Assembly: GCA_041402045.1 (NCBI GenBank)
Contig: JAWKSZ010000078.1
Location: 1 to 38,723 of the forward strand
Reading direction: 5' to 3'
Length of the DNA: 38,723 nt
Source: JAGQRJ01 sp041402045
Lineage (GTDB): Bacteria > Planctomycetota > J058
Positions 31,608-38,723 of the stretch are shown here, one piece after another. The position numbers and the translations under genes are program-made. How positions within the stretch are numbered: position 1 is the first letter of the stretch; each line of letters opens with the position of its first letter. Under the pieces are notes generated by a model. That model saw nothing but the letters and a program-made list of their open reading frames with translations. It was not told where the DNA came from and ran no database searches.

Positions 31608-32891
31608 GTGAGGCGAGGGACCCAGAGACGACGCGGCGCGTTCGTGCTGTGCGCCCTGCTCGCGCTCGCTGGCTGCGCGGCGCCAGAGGCGACGCCTGCC
31701 GCCGACCCGACCCCCGAGCTGATCCTGGCCCAGGAGGGCGTGCCCCCCGGCGATCCGCCGGGGGAGCGGCCGCCCACCGACTTCGTCGATTTCCCCACCG
31801 TCGACGGCTTGCTCCCCCGCGACTTCGTGATGGAGGAGGGCGAGGGCGGGCTCAAGGGCTACCTCACCCGCTTCTACCGCGTGCGCAGCCAGGCGGGCGC
31901 CGAGCTGGCCGGGATCCTCAACAACTGGAAGTCCGCCAAGGCGCGGATCGTCCAGGTCCCCCAGCACAACATGCTGATCATCACCGAGACCCGGGAGAAC
32001 ATGCCCGTGCTCGAGCGGGTCCTGGAGCAGGTGGACGTCGTCCCGCCCCAGGTCGAGATCGAAGCCCGCGTGATCGCGATCATCGAGAGCGACGGCTACG
32101 AGTACGGCTTCGAGCTCATGGTCGACCGGGCCCCCGCCGGCGACACGTTGCTCCGCCGCTACGGCGGCATGTTCAACTCGAACAGCTTCCTCGAGAGCCT
32201 GATCCCGTCGGCGGCGCCGTATCAGGGCGCGAACCTGAACTTCGCCAGCGTGGGCGACGTGGCCGAGCGCTTCGGCGACTTCGAGTTCATCATTCGCGCG
32301 CTGGAGAGCGAGGGCTACGCCGAGATCGTGTCCTCGCCGCGGATCGTGTGCCGCTCGGGGCAGACCGCGCTGCTCAAGACCGCGACCAAGCTCCCGATCC
32401 AGGACTTCTTCCTGCAGTCCACGAACAACACCCGGATCACTACGCGCTACGAGAACGTGGGCGTGACCCTCGAGGTCACGCCCCAGGTCGTCGGGCGCGA
32501 CGCGATCACCGTCGACGTCAAGCCGGTGGTCTCGAACGTGGTCCGCTTCGAGCTGAACCCGAGCGGCGGGATCCCGGTCCCGGTGATCGGCGAGCGCAGC
32601 GCGGCGACCCGGGTCGACGTGCGCAACGGCGAGCTGCTGGTGATCGGCGGGCTGCTCGACCGGCAGGTGAGCACGAGCCAGCGGCGCGTGCCCCTGCTCG
32701 GGAGCATTCCCTTCCTGGGCAAGTTCCTGGGGTCGATCGACGACCGCGAGGAGCGCACGAACGTGGTGTTCGTGCTGCGGATCCGGATCCTGACCTCGGC
32801 CGAGAAGGCGCGCCGGGCGCGCTCGATCCCGCTCACCCGCGGCGAGAAGGTGCAGCTCGAGGAGGAGTCGGACGACGACGAGGACCGCTGA
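31608..32891 (+). CDS. Lipoprotein secretin (GspD/PilQ-type), short form
   Basis: A 427-residue outer-membrane channel-type protein. The lipobox is LAGC (Cys23). One N-domain (NNWKSAKARIVQVPQHNMLIITETRENMPVLERVLEQVDV) precedes the secretin core: VEIEARVIAIIESDGYEYGFE, AEIVSSPRIVCRSGQTALLKTATKLPIQ and the closing VPLLGSIPFLGKFLGS. The C-terminus is acidic (EEESDDDED). Only one N-domain is visible, so the protein is shorter than standard GspD (about 650 residues). No other secretion or pilus gene is in the window, so its system is unknown. GTG 31608 is preceded by AGGAACGGAG. Confidence 0.85.
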   Translation: MRRGTQRRRGAFVLCALLALAGCAAPEATPAADPTPELILAQEGVPPGDPPGERPPTDFVDFPTVDGLLPRDFVMEEGEGGLKGYLTRFYRVRSQAGAELAGILNNWKSAKARIVQVPQHNMLIITETRENMPVLERVLEQVDVVPPQVEIEARVIAIIESDGYEYGFELMVDRAPAGDTLLRRYGGMFNSNSFLESLIPSAAPYQGANLNFASVGDVAERFGDFEFIIRALESEGYAEIVSSPRIVCRSGQTALLKTATKLPIQDFFLQSTNNTRITTRYENVGVTLEVTPQVVGRDAITVDVKPVVSNVVRFELNPSGGIPVPVIGERSAATRVDVRNGELLVIGGLLDRQVSTSQRRVPLLGSIPFLGKFLGSIDDREERTNVVFVLRIRILTSAEKARRARSIPLTRGEKVQLEEESDDDEDR

Positions 32892-32917
32892 GGTGTCGCG
32901 GGTTCACGCAGCGCCTC

Positions 32918-32948
32918 GACCGCCGACCCCCTGACGGGCTCGGCGGTC
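32918..32948. terminator. Bidirectional terminator between secretin and sigma-54 activator genes
   Basis: GACCGCCGA (32918-32926) pairs with TCGGCGGTC (32940-32948) and extends through CCC/GGG with one bulge. It sits midway between two convergent stop codons. Confidence 0.6.
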
Positions 32949-32961
32949 CCGGGGCTGCGCG

Positions 32962-33975
<1,014 letters not shown>

Positions 33976-34179
33976 GAGTCTTCGCTCCTTGCTCCACCCT
34001 CTGCGAAGCCCATGCCCGACGAGGTGTGCTGAAAGAGAACGAGTTACCCCCTCACCGCCCCGAGGACTCTTTTCGTCTGCTTTTCGGCTGCAACCTTCGC
34101 CGTTCCAAGGGTCGAAGCGGGGACGAACCCTCGAACGCCGCGCGGCGCTCCGTCTCAGCGAGCGGTCAGGAGCGCGCTA

Positions 34180-34205
34180 CCCCAGGTGAACCGCGTCACC
34201 CGGGG
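34180..34205 (-). terminator. Possible terminator of the FHA-kinase gene
   Basis: On the minus strand CCCCGGGTGA pairs with TCACCTGGGG (one mismatch) over a six-base loop, seven bases after the kinase stop. No T-tract is seen. Confidence 0.45.
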
Positions 34206-34211
34206 TGGGCC

Positions 34212-35465
34212 TCACCCGCCGCCGCTGCGGGAGGCGTGCTCGGCGGCCAGCCGGCGGAACAGCGCCAGCAGGTCGTCCTGGAGCTCTTGCGGGGTCTGGT
34301 AGCGGTCGTCCGGCGACTTGGACATGGCGCGCTGAATGATCTCGTCCAGCTCGCGGGGCACCTGGGGGTTCAGGGTGCACAACGACGGCGGCGCGCTCTG
34401 GAGGATCTTCTTTATGAACGAGCGGGTCGTCTTCTCGGCGAACGGGCGCTGCCCCGAGAGCATGTGGAAGATCGTGGCCCCCAGGGAGTAAATGTCCGAG
34501 CGCTGGTCGGCGTTGAGCGCGTTGTCGAGCTGCTCGGGGGGCATGTAGGCCAGGGTGCCCATGCCCTCGCCTTGCTCGGTGAGCCCGCCGCCGTCGTCGT
34601 CGGTGAAGCACTTGGCCAGGCCGAAGTCGACGAGCTTGGCCACGGCGCCGTGCTGCGGGTGCTGCAGGACCATCACGTTGTCCGGCTTGATGTCCCGGTG
34701 CACGATCCCCTGCTCGTAGGCGTGCTGGAGCCCGCTCGCGAGCTGGATCGCCAGGCGCAGCACGTAGCCCACGTCGAGCCGGCCGTAGGTCTTGATCAGC
34801 TCCGAGACCTCTTTGCCGGGAATGAACTCCATGGCTATGTAGTAGGCCCCGCGGCTCTCCCCGGCGGAGTAGATCTTGAGCACGTTGGGGTGGTTCAGGC
34901 TCTGCCCGGTCTCGGCCTCGCGCAGGAAGCGCTGAATGTCCTTCGGGTTGCGCACGAGCTGGGCGTTCACGACCTTCAGCGCGACCACGCGGTTGTGCTG
35001 GGTCTCGATCGCCTGGAACACCTCGCCGAAGGCGCCCTGGCCCAGCTTGCGCTGCAGGCGGAACCCGGGGAAGCGGTCGGGGTCGGGGATCGCCTGGCCC
35101 GCGTCCTGGGAGCTCTGGGCGACCGGGTTCGGGTGGACCCCCGAGCTCGCGGTGCTCGGCTGTGCGTCGTAGTCGAAGACGTGGAACTCGCAGGAGCCGA
35201 GCATGACCCGGTCGCCGGGCCGCACCTGGTGCCAGCCCTGGGGGAGCCGGTTGCCGTTGAGGAAGGTGCCGTTCGAGCTGCCGAGGTCCGCGATCAACAG
35301 GCCCCGCGGGGTGTTGGTCAACTGGCAGTGGCGACGAGAGAGGGACATGTCGGGGAGCCGGACGGAGGTGTCCGAGCCACGGCCCATGATCACGGTCTGG
35401 TTCTGGGCCAGACCGAGCACTCGACCGGCGAACGCGCCTTGCAGCATGCGCAGGCCGAATCGCAT
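34212..35465 (-). CDS. FHA domain-serine/threonine protein kinase
   Basis: A 417-residue cytoplasmic kinase. Residues ~20-95 are an FHA domain (MGRGSDTSVRLPD, SLSRRHCQL, DLGSSNGTFLNGNRL) that reads phosphothreonine; residues ~130-400 are a Hanks-type kinase with LGQGAFGEVF (ATP loop), VVALKVV (catalytic Lys), HRDIKPDN, DFGLA, GTLAYMPPEQL and SDIYSLGATIFHML. All catalytic residues are present. There is no membrane segment, unlike PknB-type sensors, so the FHA domain rather than an external ligand may recruit it. ATG 35465 follows CAGGGG; an upstream in-frame start at 35528 has no site. Confidence 0.93.
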   Translation of the reverse strand: MRFGLRMLQGAFAGRVLGLAQNQTVIMGRGSDTSVRLPDMSLSRRHCQLTNTPRGLLIADLGSSNGTFLNGNRLPQGWHQVRPGDRVMLGSCEFHVFDYDAQPSTASSGVHPNPVAQSSQDAGQAIPDPDRFPGFRLQRKLGQGAFGEVFQAIETQHNRVVALKVVNAQLVRNPKDIQRFLREAETGQSLNHPNVLKIYSAGESRGAYYIAMEFIPGKEVSELIKTYGRLDVGYVLRLAIQLASGLQHAYEQGIVHRDIKPDNVMVLQHPQHGAVAKLVDFGLAKCFTDDDGGGLTEQGEGMGTLAYMPPEQLDNALNADQRSDIYSLGATIFHMLSGQRPFAEKTTRSFIKKILQSAPPSLCTLNPQVPRELDEIIQRAMSKSPDDRYQTPQELQDDLLALFRRLAAEHASRSGGG

Positions 35466-35601
35466 GTAAACCCCTGCGGAGTCTCGATATGGACCGCCGA
35501 CTCCGGTCGGTTGTAGCACCCTGGCCAACGCTGGGCAACCCGCTCGCCGCCTGCGCGGCGCGCGGGGCGCGATTGCCGATCGCTCGTTCCCCGTTACCCT
35601 G

Positions 35602-35676
35602 AACGGAAGCGCGCGATTCTGAGTGGTTGGGCAATGCGGACACGTGGTGGCGTGCGATCGAATCGCGCCTTCCGTT
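35602..35676. repeat. Long inverted repeat (16-bp arms) in the kinase/histidine-kinase gap
   Basis: AACGGAAG-C-GCGCGATT (35602-35618) pairs with AATCGCGCCTTCCGTT (35661-35676) over 16 bp with a single bulged C; the loop is 42 bases. It lies in the 431-bp intergenic region, which contains no convincing gene. Confidence 0.75.
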
Positions 35677-35788
35677 TAGCTAGGAACTCACTTGGAGGGT
35701 TCGAGCGGGCGACCCCGCCTCTGTGTGCCGCCGAAGGCCCTGCAGCAGCAACAGTCCTCGACCCATGCCGTGGCGGAGCTGAAACTAG

Positions 35789-35884
35789 AGACCCGAGTCA
35801 CGATCCTGAGCGGGCGAGCGCACGTCGGGGCGTTCACGCCGACCCGGGGCCCCCTCGCCCGCTCAGGATCGTGAACTCGGGTCT
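35789..35884. repeat. Very long inverted repeat (29/30-bp arms) directly before the histidine kinase
   Basis: 35789-35817 and 35855-35884 are inverted copies, identical except for one extra base in the right arm (AGACCCGAG then TCACGATCC versus TTCACGATCC in complement). The 37-base loop has a further small hairpin. The right arm ends just before GGGGAG, the apparent ribosome binding site of the kinase gene, so folding could affect translation or terminate transcription from upstream. Confidence 0.85.
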
Positions 35885-35896
35885 GGGGAGTCGCCC

Positions 35897-37900
35897 CTGA
35901 GGATCACCCTCGTCTTCGTGCTCGCGCTGATCGTGCCGAGCCTCCTGCTCACGACCCTGGCCTTCCAGGCCCTCGACGCCGAGGCCCGTGCCCGTGAGTC
36001 CGACCGGGCCCTCGGCCTGCGCCGACGCGCCGAGGGGATCGTGCGGGAGCTCGACGGCGTGGTCCGCGAACCGGCCCGGCTCCTGCGTCAGCAGGTCGAG
36101 GAGCGCGCGCGCAGCGCGGCACCGGCCGAGCTCGTGGGCGCGCTCAGCGACCGCACCGCCCACGACTCGTTGCTCACCGGGATCGTGCTGTTCGACGCCC
36201 AGGGCCGGCGGGCGGTCCCCGTCGCGCGGGCGACGGCGCCGGTCGAGGTCCCCAGCGCCTGCGGCGGGCTCCTCGGCGCGTGCTTGGCGCGCTCCCCCGA
36301 GCGGCTGGCGGAGGGGGTGCGCGCTCGGCCCCCCGCGCGCGACGAGGCCCTCGAGCTGTTGCGGGACGCCGCGCAGCGCGCGACCCGTCCGGCGGTCCAG
36401 GCTGGGGTCTACCTCGACCTGGGGCGCGCTTACGCCGGCGCCCCGGACCCGGGGCCCTCGGACCAGCTCAACGCCGTGGAGGCCGTCGCCCAGCTCAGCG
36501 AGTTCCCCGTCGACGCCCACGACGCCTGGGGTCGACCCGCGGCGGCGTGGGGCCGGCTGGAGCAGGCCCAGCTCCTGGGCCGCATGGGCAACCGCTCCTC
36601 CGCCGAGCGCGGGCTCGACGAGCTCCTGCAGCGCCTCGAGCCGCGGGCGACGACGCTGGCCGCCGAGGAGGTGGCCGAGCTCGCCCAGCACGCCGCGGCG
36701 GTCGCCGAGGCCGAGGGGCTCCCGCAGCTCGCCGAGCGCGCCCGAGGGCTGGCCACCCGCCGGCGCGAGCTGGAGAAGACCGCGGCCCGCCTGGAGGAGC
36801 TCTTCGGCCGCAGCGTGCGCGACGCGCTGACCGGGGGCGAGGCGCTCCCGCTCTTGCTCAAGCAGCGGGTGGGCGGAGGGCACGCCTTCGCGATCACCGC
36901 CGCGACCCCCGGCGGCGCGGTGATCTTCGGCGTCGACGCCAGCCTGCTCGAGGGCACCGTGACCCAGCACCTGGCGCAGGTCGAGCGCGCGGCGCTCCTG
37001 GGACCGGCCGACGGGGTCGCCGCCGACGCCCAGGAGCTGACCCTGCGCCAGCCGCTCGAACACCTGCGGGTCCAGGTCCGCCCCGAGCCGGCGCTGGCGC
37101 CGGAGGAGGGCCTCAGCCCCCAGGACGTGCGCCTGTCGCTGATCGTGCTCTCCATGGTCACGATCGCGATCGGGGTGGGGGTCACGATCCGCGCCGTGCG
37201 CCGCGAGGCCAAGGTCGCCCAGCTCAAGACCGACTGGGTCGCGAACGTGACCCACGAGCTCAAGACGCCCCTGACCTCGATCCGCATGTTCCTCGAGACG
37301 CTGCTCCTGGGTCGGGTCGACGACGAGCAGGAGGCCCAGGAGTGCCTGCAGGTCATGAGCCGCGAGGCCGAGCGCTTGACCCGCCTGATCGAGCAAATGC
37401 TCGTGTTCAGCCGGATCGAGAGCCGCAAGGGCCGGCTGCGCCTGGTCTCGACCGAGGTCCGCCGGATCGTCGACGACGCGCTCAAGATCCTCAGCGACCA
37501 GTTCGGGATCGACGCGACCTTCGAGGTGGTCACGGTCCAGGAGCTGCCCCCGATCGTGGTCGACCGCTTCGCCATGACCGAGGCGGTGCTGAACCTGCTG
37601 CACAACGCCTGGAAGTACTCGGCGAACACCGGGCGCGAGCGCGCGCTGCGGGTGGTGCTCGCCGCGCGGCGCAAGGGCGTCGAGATCTCGGTCGAGGACA
37701 ACGGGATCGGGGTCCCGCCTCGGGACCGCAAGCGGATCTTCGTGAAGTTCGAGCGCGGCACCAACGCCGAGCGCGAGCGCGTCGAGGGCAGCGGGATCGG
37801 CTTGACCATGGCGAACACGATCGTGCGCGCGCACGGCGGCTGGATCCGATACACGCAGCTCAAACAGGGCAGCAGGTTCACGATTCATCTGCCAAAGTAA
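35897..37900 (+). CDS. Sensor histidine kinase with large extracytoplasmic domain
   Basis: A 667-residue membrane sensor if started at CTG 35897, which follows GGGGAG by six bases and gives a full first membrane helix (RITLVFVLALIVPSLLLTTL); GTG 35918 lacks a site and would shorten that helix. An extracytoplasmic region of ~380 residues, partly TPR-like (GRMGNRSSAERGLDELLQRLE), is followed by helix 2 (LIVLSMVTIAIGVGV, ~413-430). The kinase core has the phospho-acceptor His453 (THELKTPL), NLLHNAWKYS (N box), VEDNGIGVP (G1) and GSGIGLTM (G2). The ligand is unknown. The response regulator gene follows after 19 bases. Confidence 0.92.
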   Translation: MRITLVFVLALIVPSLLLTTLAFQALDAEARARESDRALGLRRRAEGIVRELDGVVREPARLLRQQVEERARSAAPAELVGALSDRTAHDSLLTGIVLFDAQGRRAVPVARATAPVEVPSACGGLLGACLARSPERLAEGVRARPPARDEALELLRDAAQRATRPAVQAGVYLDLGRAYAGAPDPGPSDQLNAVEAVAQLSEFPVDAHDAWGRPAAAWGRLEQAQLLGRMGNRSSAERGLDELLQRLEPRATTLAAEEVAELAQHAAAVAEAEGLPQLAERARGLATRRRELEKTAARLEELFGRSVRDALTGGEALPLLLKQRVGGGHAFAITAATPGGAVIFGVDASLLEGTVTQHLAQVERAALLGPADGVAADAQELTLRQPLEHLRVQVRPEPALAPEEGLSPQDVRLSLIVLSMVTIAIGVGVTIRAVRREAKVAQLKTDWVANVTHELKTPLTSIRMFLETLLLGRVDDEQEAQECLQVMSREAERLTRLIEQMLVFSRIESRKGRLRLVSTEVRRIVDDALKILSDQFGIDATFEVVTVQELPPIVVDRFAMTEAVLNLLHNAWKYSANTGRERALRVVLAARRKGVEISVEDNGIGVPPRDRKRIFVKFERGTNAERERVEGSGIGLTMANTIVRAHGGWIRYTQLKQGSRFTIHLPK

Positions 37901-37919
37901 GGGCTGCGGGGGCTGTTGC

Positions 37920-38600
37920 ATGGAGACGATCCTGGTGATCGAAGACGACCCGGCGATCTCGCTGGGTCTGAAGAAGAACCTCAAGTACGAGGGCTACGAC
38001 GTCGTGACCACCGCGCAGGGCGACCAGGGCCTGGAGCTGGCGATCTCACGCCGCCCGGACCTGATCGTGCTCGACGTCATGCTCCCGTCCCTCAACGGGT
38101 TCGAGATCTGCAAGACGCTCAAGCGCAACGAGGTCGACATTCCGATCATCTTCCTCTCGGCCAAGGACCAGGAGATCGACAAGATCATGGGCCTCGACCT
38201 GGGGGCCGACGACTACCTGACCAAGCCCTTCTCGATCCGCGAGCTGGTGGCCCGGATCAACGCCGTGCTCCGGCGCAAGAAGCGCTACGAGCGCGAGCTC
38301 TCCAACTACGCCTTCGACGACGTGGAGATCGACTTCACCGCGCGCACCGTCAGCCGCCACGAGCGCGAGCTGGGGCTCTCGCCCCGGGAGTTCGACCTGC
38401 TCGCGTTCTTCGTCAAGCACCCGAACGAGGTCGTCGAGCGGCGCAAGATCCTGAACAAGGTGTGGGGCTACGACTACTACGGCACCGCGCGGACCATCGA
38501 CAACTTCGTGACCAAGCTGCGCCAGAAGCTCGAGCCCGAGCCGAACAAGCCCGTGCACTTCGTGACCGTGCGCGGGATCGGCTACAAGTTCGTGCCCTGA
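37920..38600 (+). CDS. OmpR/PhoB-family response regulator
   Basis: A 226-residue DNA-binding regulator. The receiver domain (1-~118) has the acidic pair Asp9-Asp10, phospho-acceptor Asp52 (VLDVMLP), FLSAKD and the Lys in YLTKPF. The winged helix (~130-226) reads LGLSPREFDLLAFFVKHPNEVVERRKIL and TIDNFVTKLRQKLEPEP, ending VRGIGYKF. It presumably receives phosphate from the histidine kinase encoded just upstream. ATG 37920 has only a G-rich stretch (GCGGGGG) 9-15 bases upstream, consistent with co-translation. Confidence 0.96.
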   Translation: METILVIEDDPAISLGLKKNLKYEGYDVVTTAQGDQGLELAISRRPDLIVLDVMLPSLNGFEICKTLKRNEVDIPIIFLSAKDQEIDKIMGLDLGADDYLTKPFSIRELVARINAVLRRKKRYERELSNYAFDDVEIDFTARTVSRHERELGLSPREFDLLAFFVKHPNEVVERRKILNKVWGYDYYGTARTIDNFVTKLRQKLEPEPNKPVHFVTVRGIGYKFVP

Positions 38601-38665
38601 GCCCGCGGACCGCGAGGCGCCCCGCCCGGGGCCCGAACACGCGCCGCGACGAACCAGAGAGCCAA

Positions 38666-38683
38666 CCGCCAAGGCCGCCAAGG
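38666..38683. repeat. Two tandem CCGCCAAGG units near the right edge
   Basis: Two identical 9-bp copies, followed by AGCCCAGGCT. This resembles the start of short intergenic repeats built on CGCCAAGG. The final bases include CGCAGAG, the core of the 11.4-kb element. The 123 bases after the response regulator contain no gene. Confidence 0.5.
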
Positions 38684-38723
38684 AGCCCAGGCTCCGCCGG
38701 TACGCGTCCGCAGCGCAGAGCCG

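Noticed and set aside
28973..31855. 960-codon open frame antisense to pnp
   Set aside because: Composition is dominated by low-complexity Ala/Gly/Asp/Val strings from codon complementarity; pnp on the plus strand is unambiguous.
35690..35720. GGTTCGAGC resembling a tRNA T-loop
   Set aside because: The flanking five bases do not pair (GGAGG versus CGGGC) and no acceptor or anticodon stem can be formed around it.
35634..35900. 88-codon frame between the two kinases
   Set aside because: It runs through the 96-bp hairpin, lacks a ribosome binding site and has no recognisable protein character.

Overview
This window is a very GC-rich stretch of bacterial chromosome, dense with housekeeping and cell-envelope genes and showing almost no sign of recent transfer. 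It encodes an outer membrane (BamA, Skp/OmpH, LpxC, LpxD, a secretin, several lipoproteins) and System II cytochrome c maturation (ResB/CcsA). It also has an LpxC-FabZ fusion, FHA-domain signalling with a Ser/Thr kinase, and a secreted protein whose N-terminal region resembles the one preceding PQQ-type propellers in planctomycete proteins. Together these suggest a Gram-negative, probably Planctomycetota-like organism. The phylum is an inference; there is no rRNA gene in the window to settle it.

Layout. 0-4 kb: a truncated exported protein and a VOC-fold protein (minus strand) diverge from a secreted FKBP-type prolyl isomerase, followed by a proline-rich lipoprotein with two copies of a propeller-like module. 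4-6.9 kb: two overlapping D12-class adenine DNA methyltransferase genes, then a long structured inverted repeat and a 59-residue protein. 7.2-11.3 kb: a tightly coupled lipoprotein-resB-ccsA operon. 11.3-15.4 kb: a 235-bp element with 40-bp inverted ends, then a fatty acyl-AMP ligase, an aspartoacylase-type zinc hydrolase and a cysteine dioxygenase; the last two carry apparent frameshifts. 15.4-21.1 kb: bamA, skp, lpxC/fabZ and a Gfo/Idh/MocA oxidoreductase resembling GnnA, an outer-membrane and lipid A operon. 21.2-24.8 kb: rpsB, tsf, pyrH, frr, punctuated by strong hairpins. 24.8-25.2 kb: palindromic repeats, including a 96-bp tandem array. 25.2-28.6 kb: FHA/DUF4388-like protein, small lipoprotein, lpxD, and mannose-1-phosphate guanylyltransferase. 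28.7-31.5 kb: rpsO and pnp, the latter with an RGG-rich tail. 31.6-38.6 kb: an orphan secretin, a PspF-like sigma-54 activator, an FHA-Ser/Thr kinase, two large hairpins, and a histidine kinase/response regulator pair.

The least ordinary observations are these. (1) A roughly 146-bp nested, partly G.U-compensated hairpin follows the two methyltransferases. (2) Three genes lacking a Shine-Dalgarno sequence share a TAGAnn-N7-ATG arrangement that suggests leaderless mRNAs. (3) A fatty acyl-AMP ligase, a deacylase-like hydrolase and cysteine dioxygenase lie together, with frameshifts concentrated in about 450 bp. (4) Two long hairpins lie immediately upstream of a sensor kinase. (5) Several genes seem to start at CTG. 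(6) A GnnA-like dehydrogenase is translationally coupled to LpxC-FabZ, suggesting a 3-amino lipid A. Most long open frames opposite these genes are high-GC shadows and are omitted.
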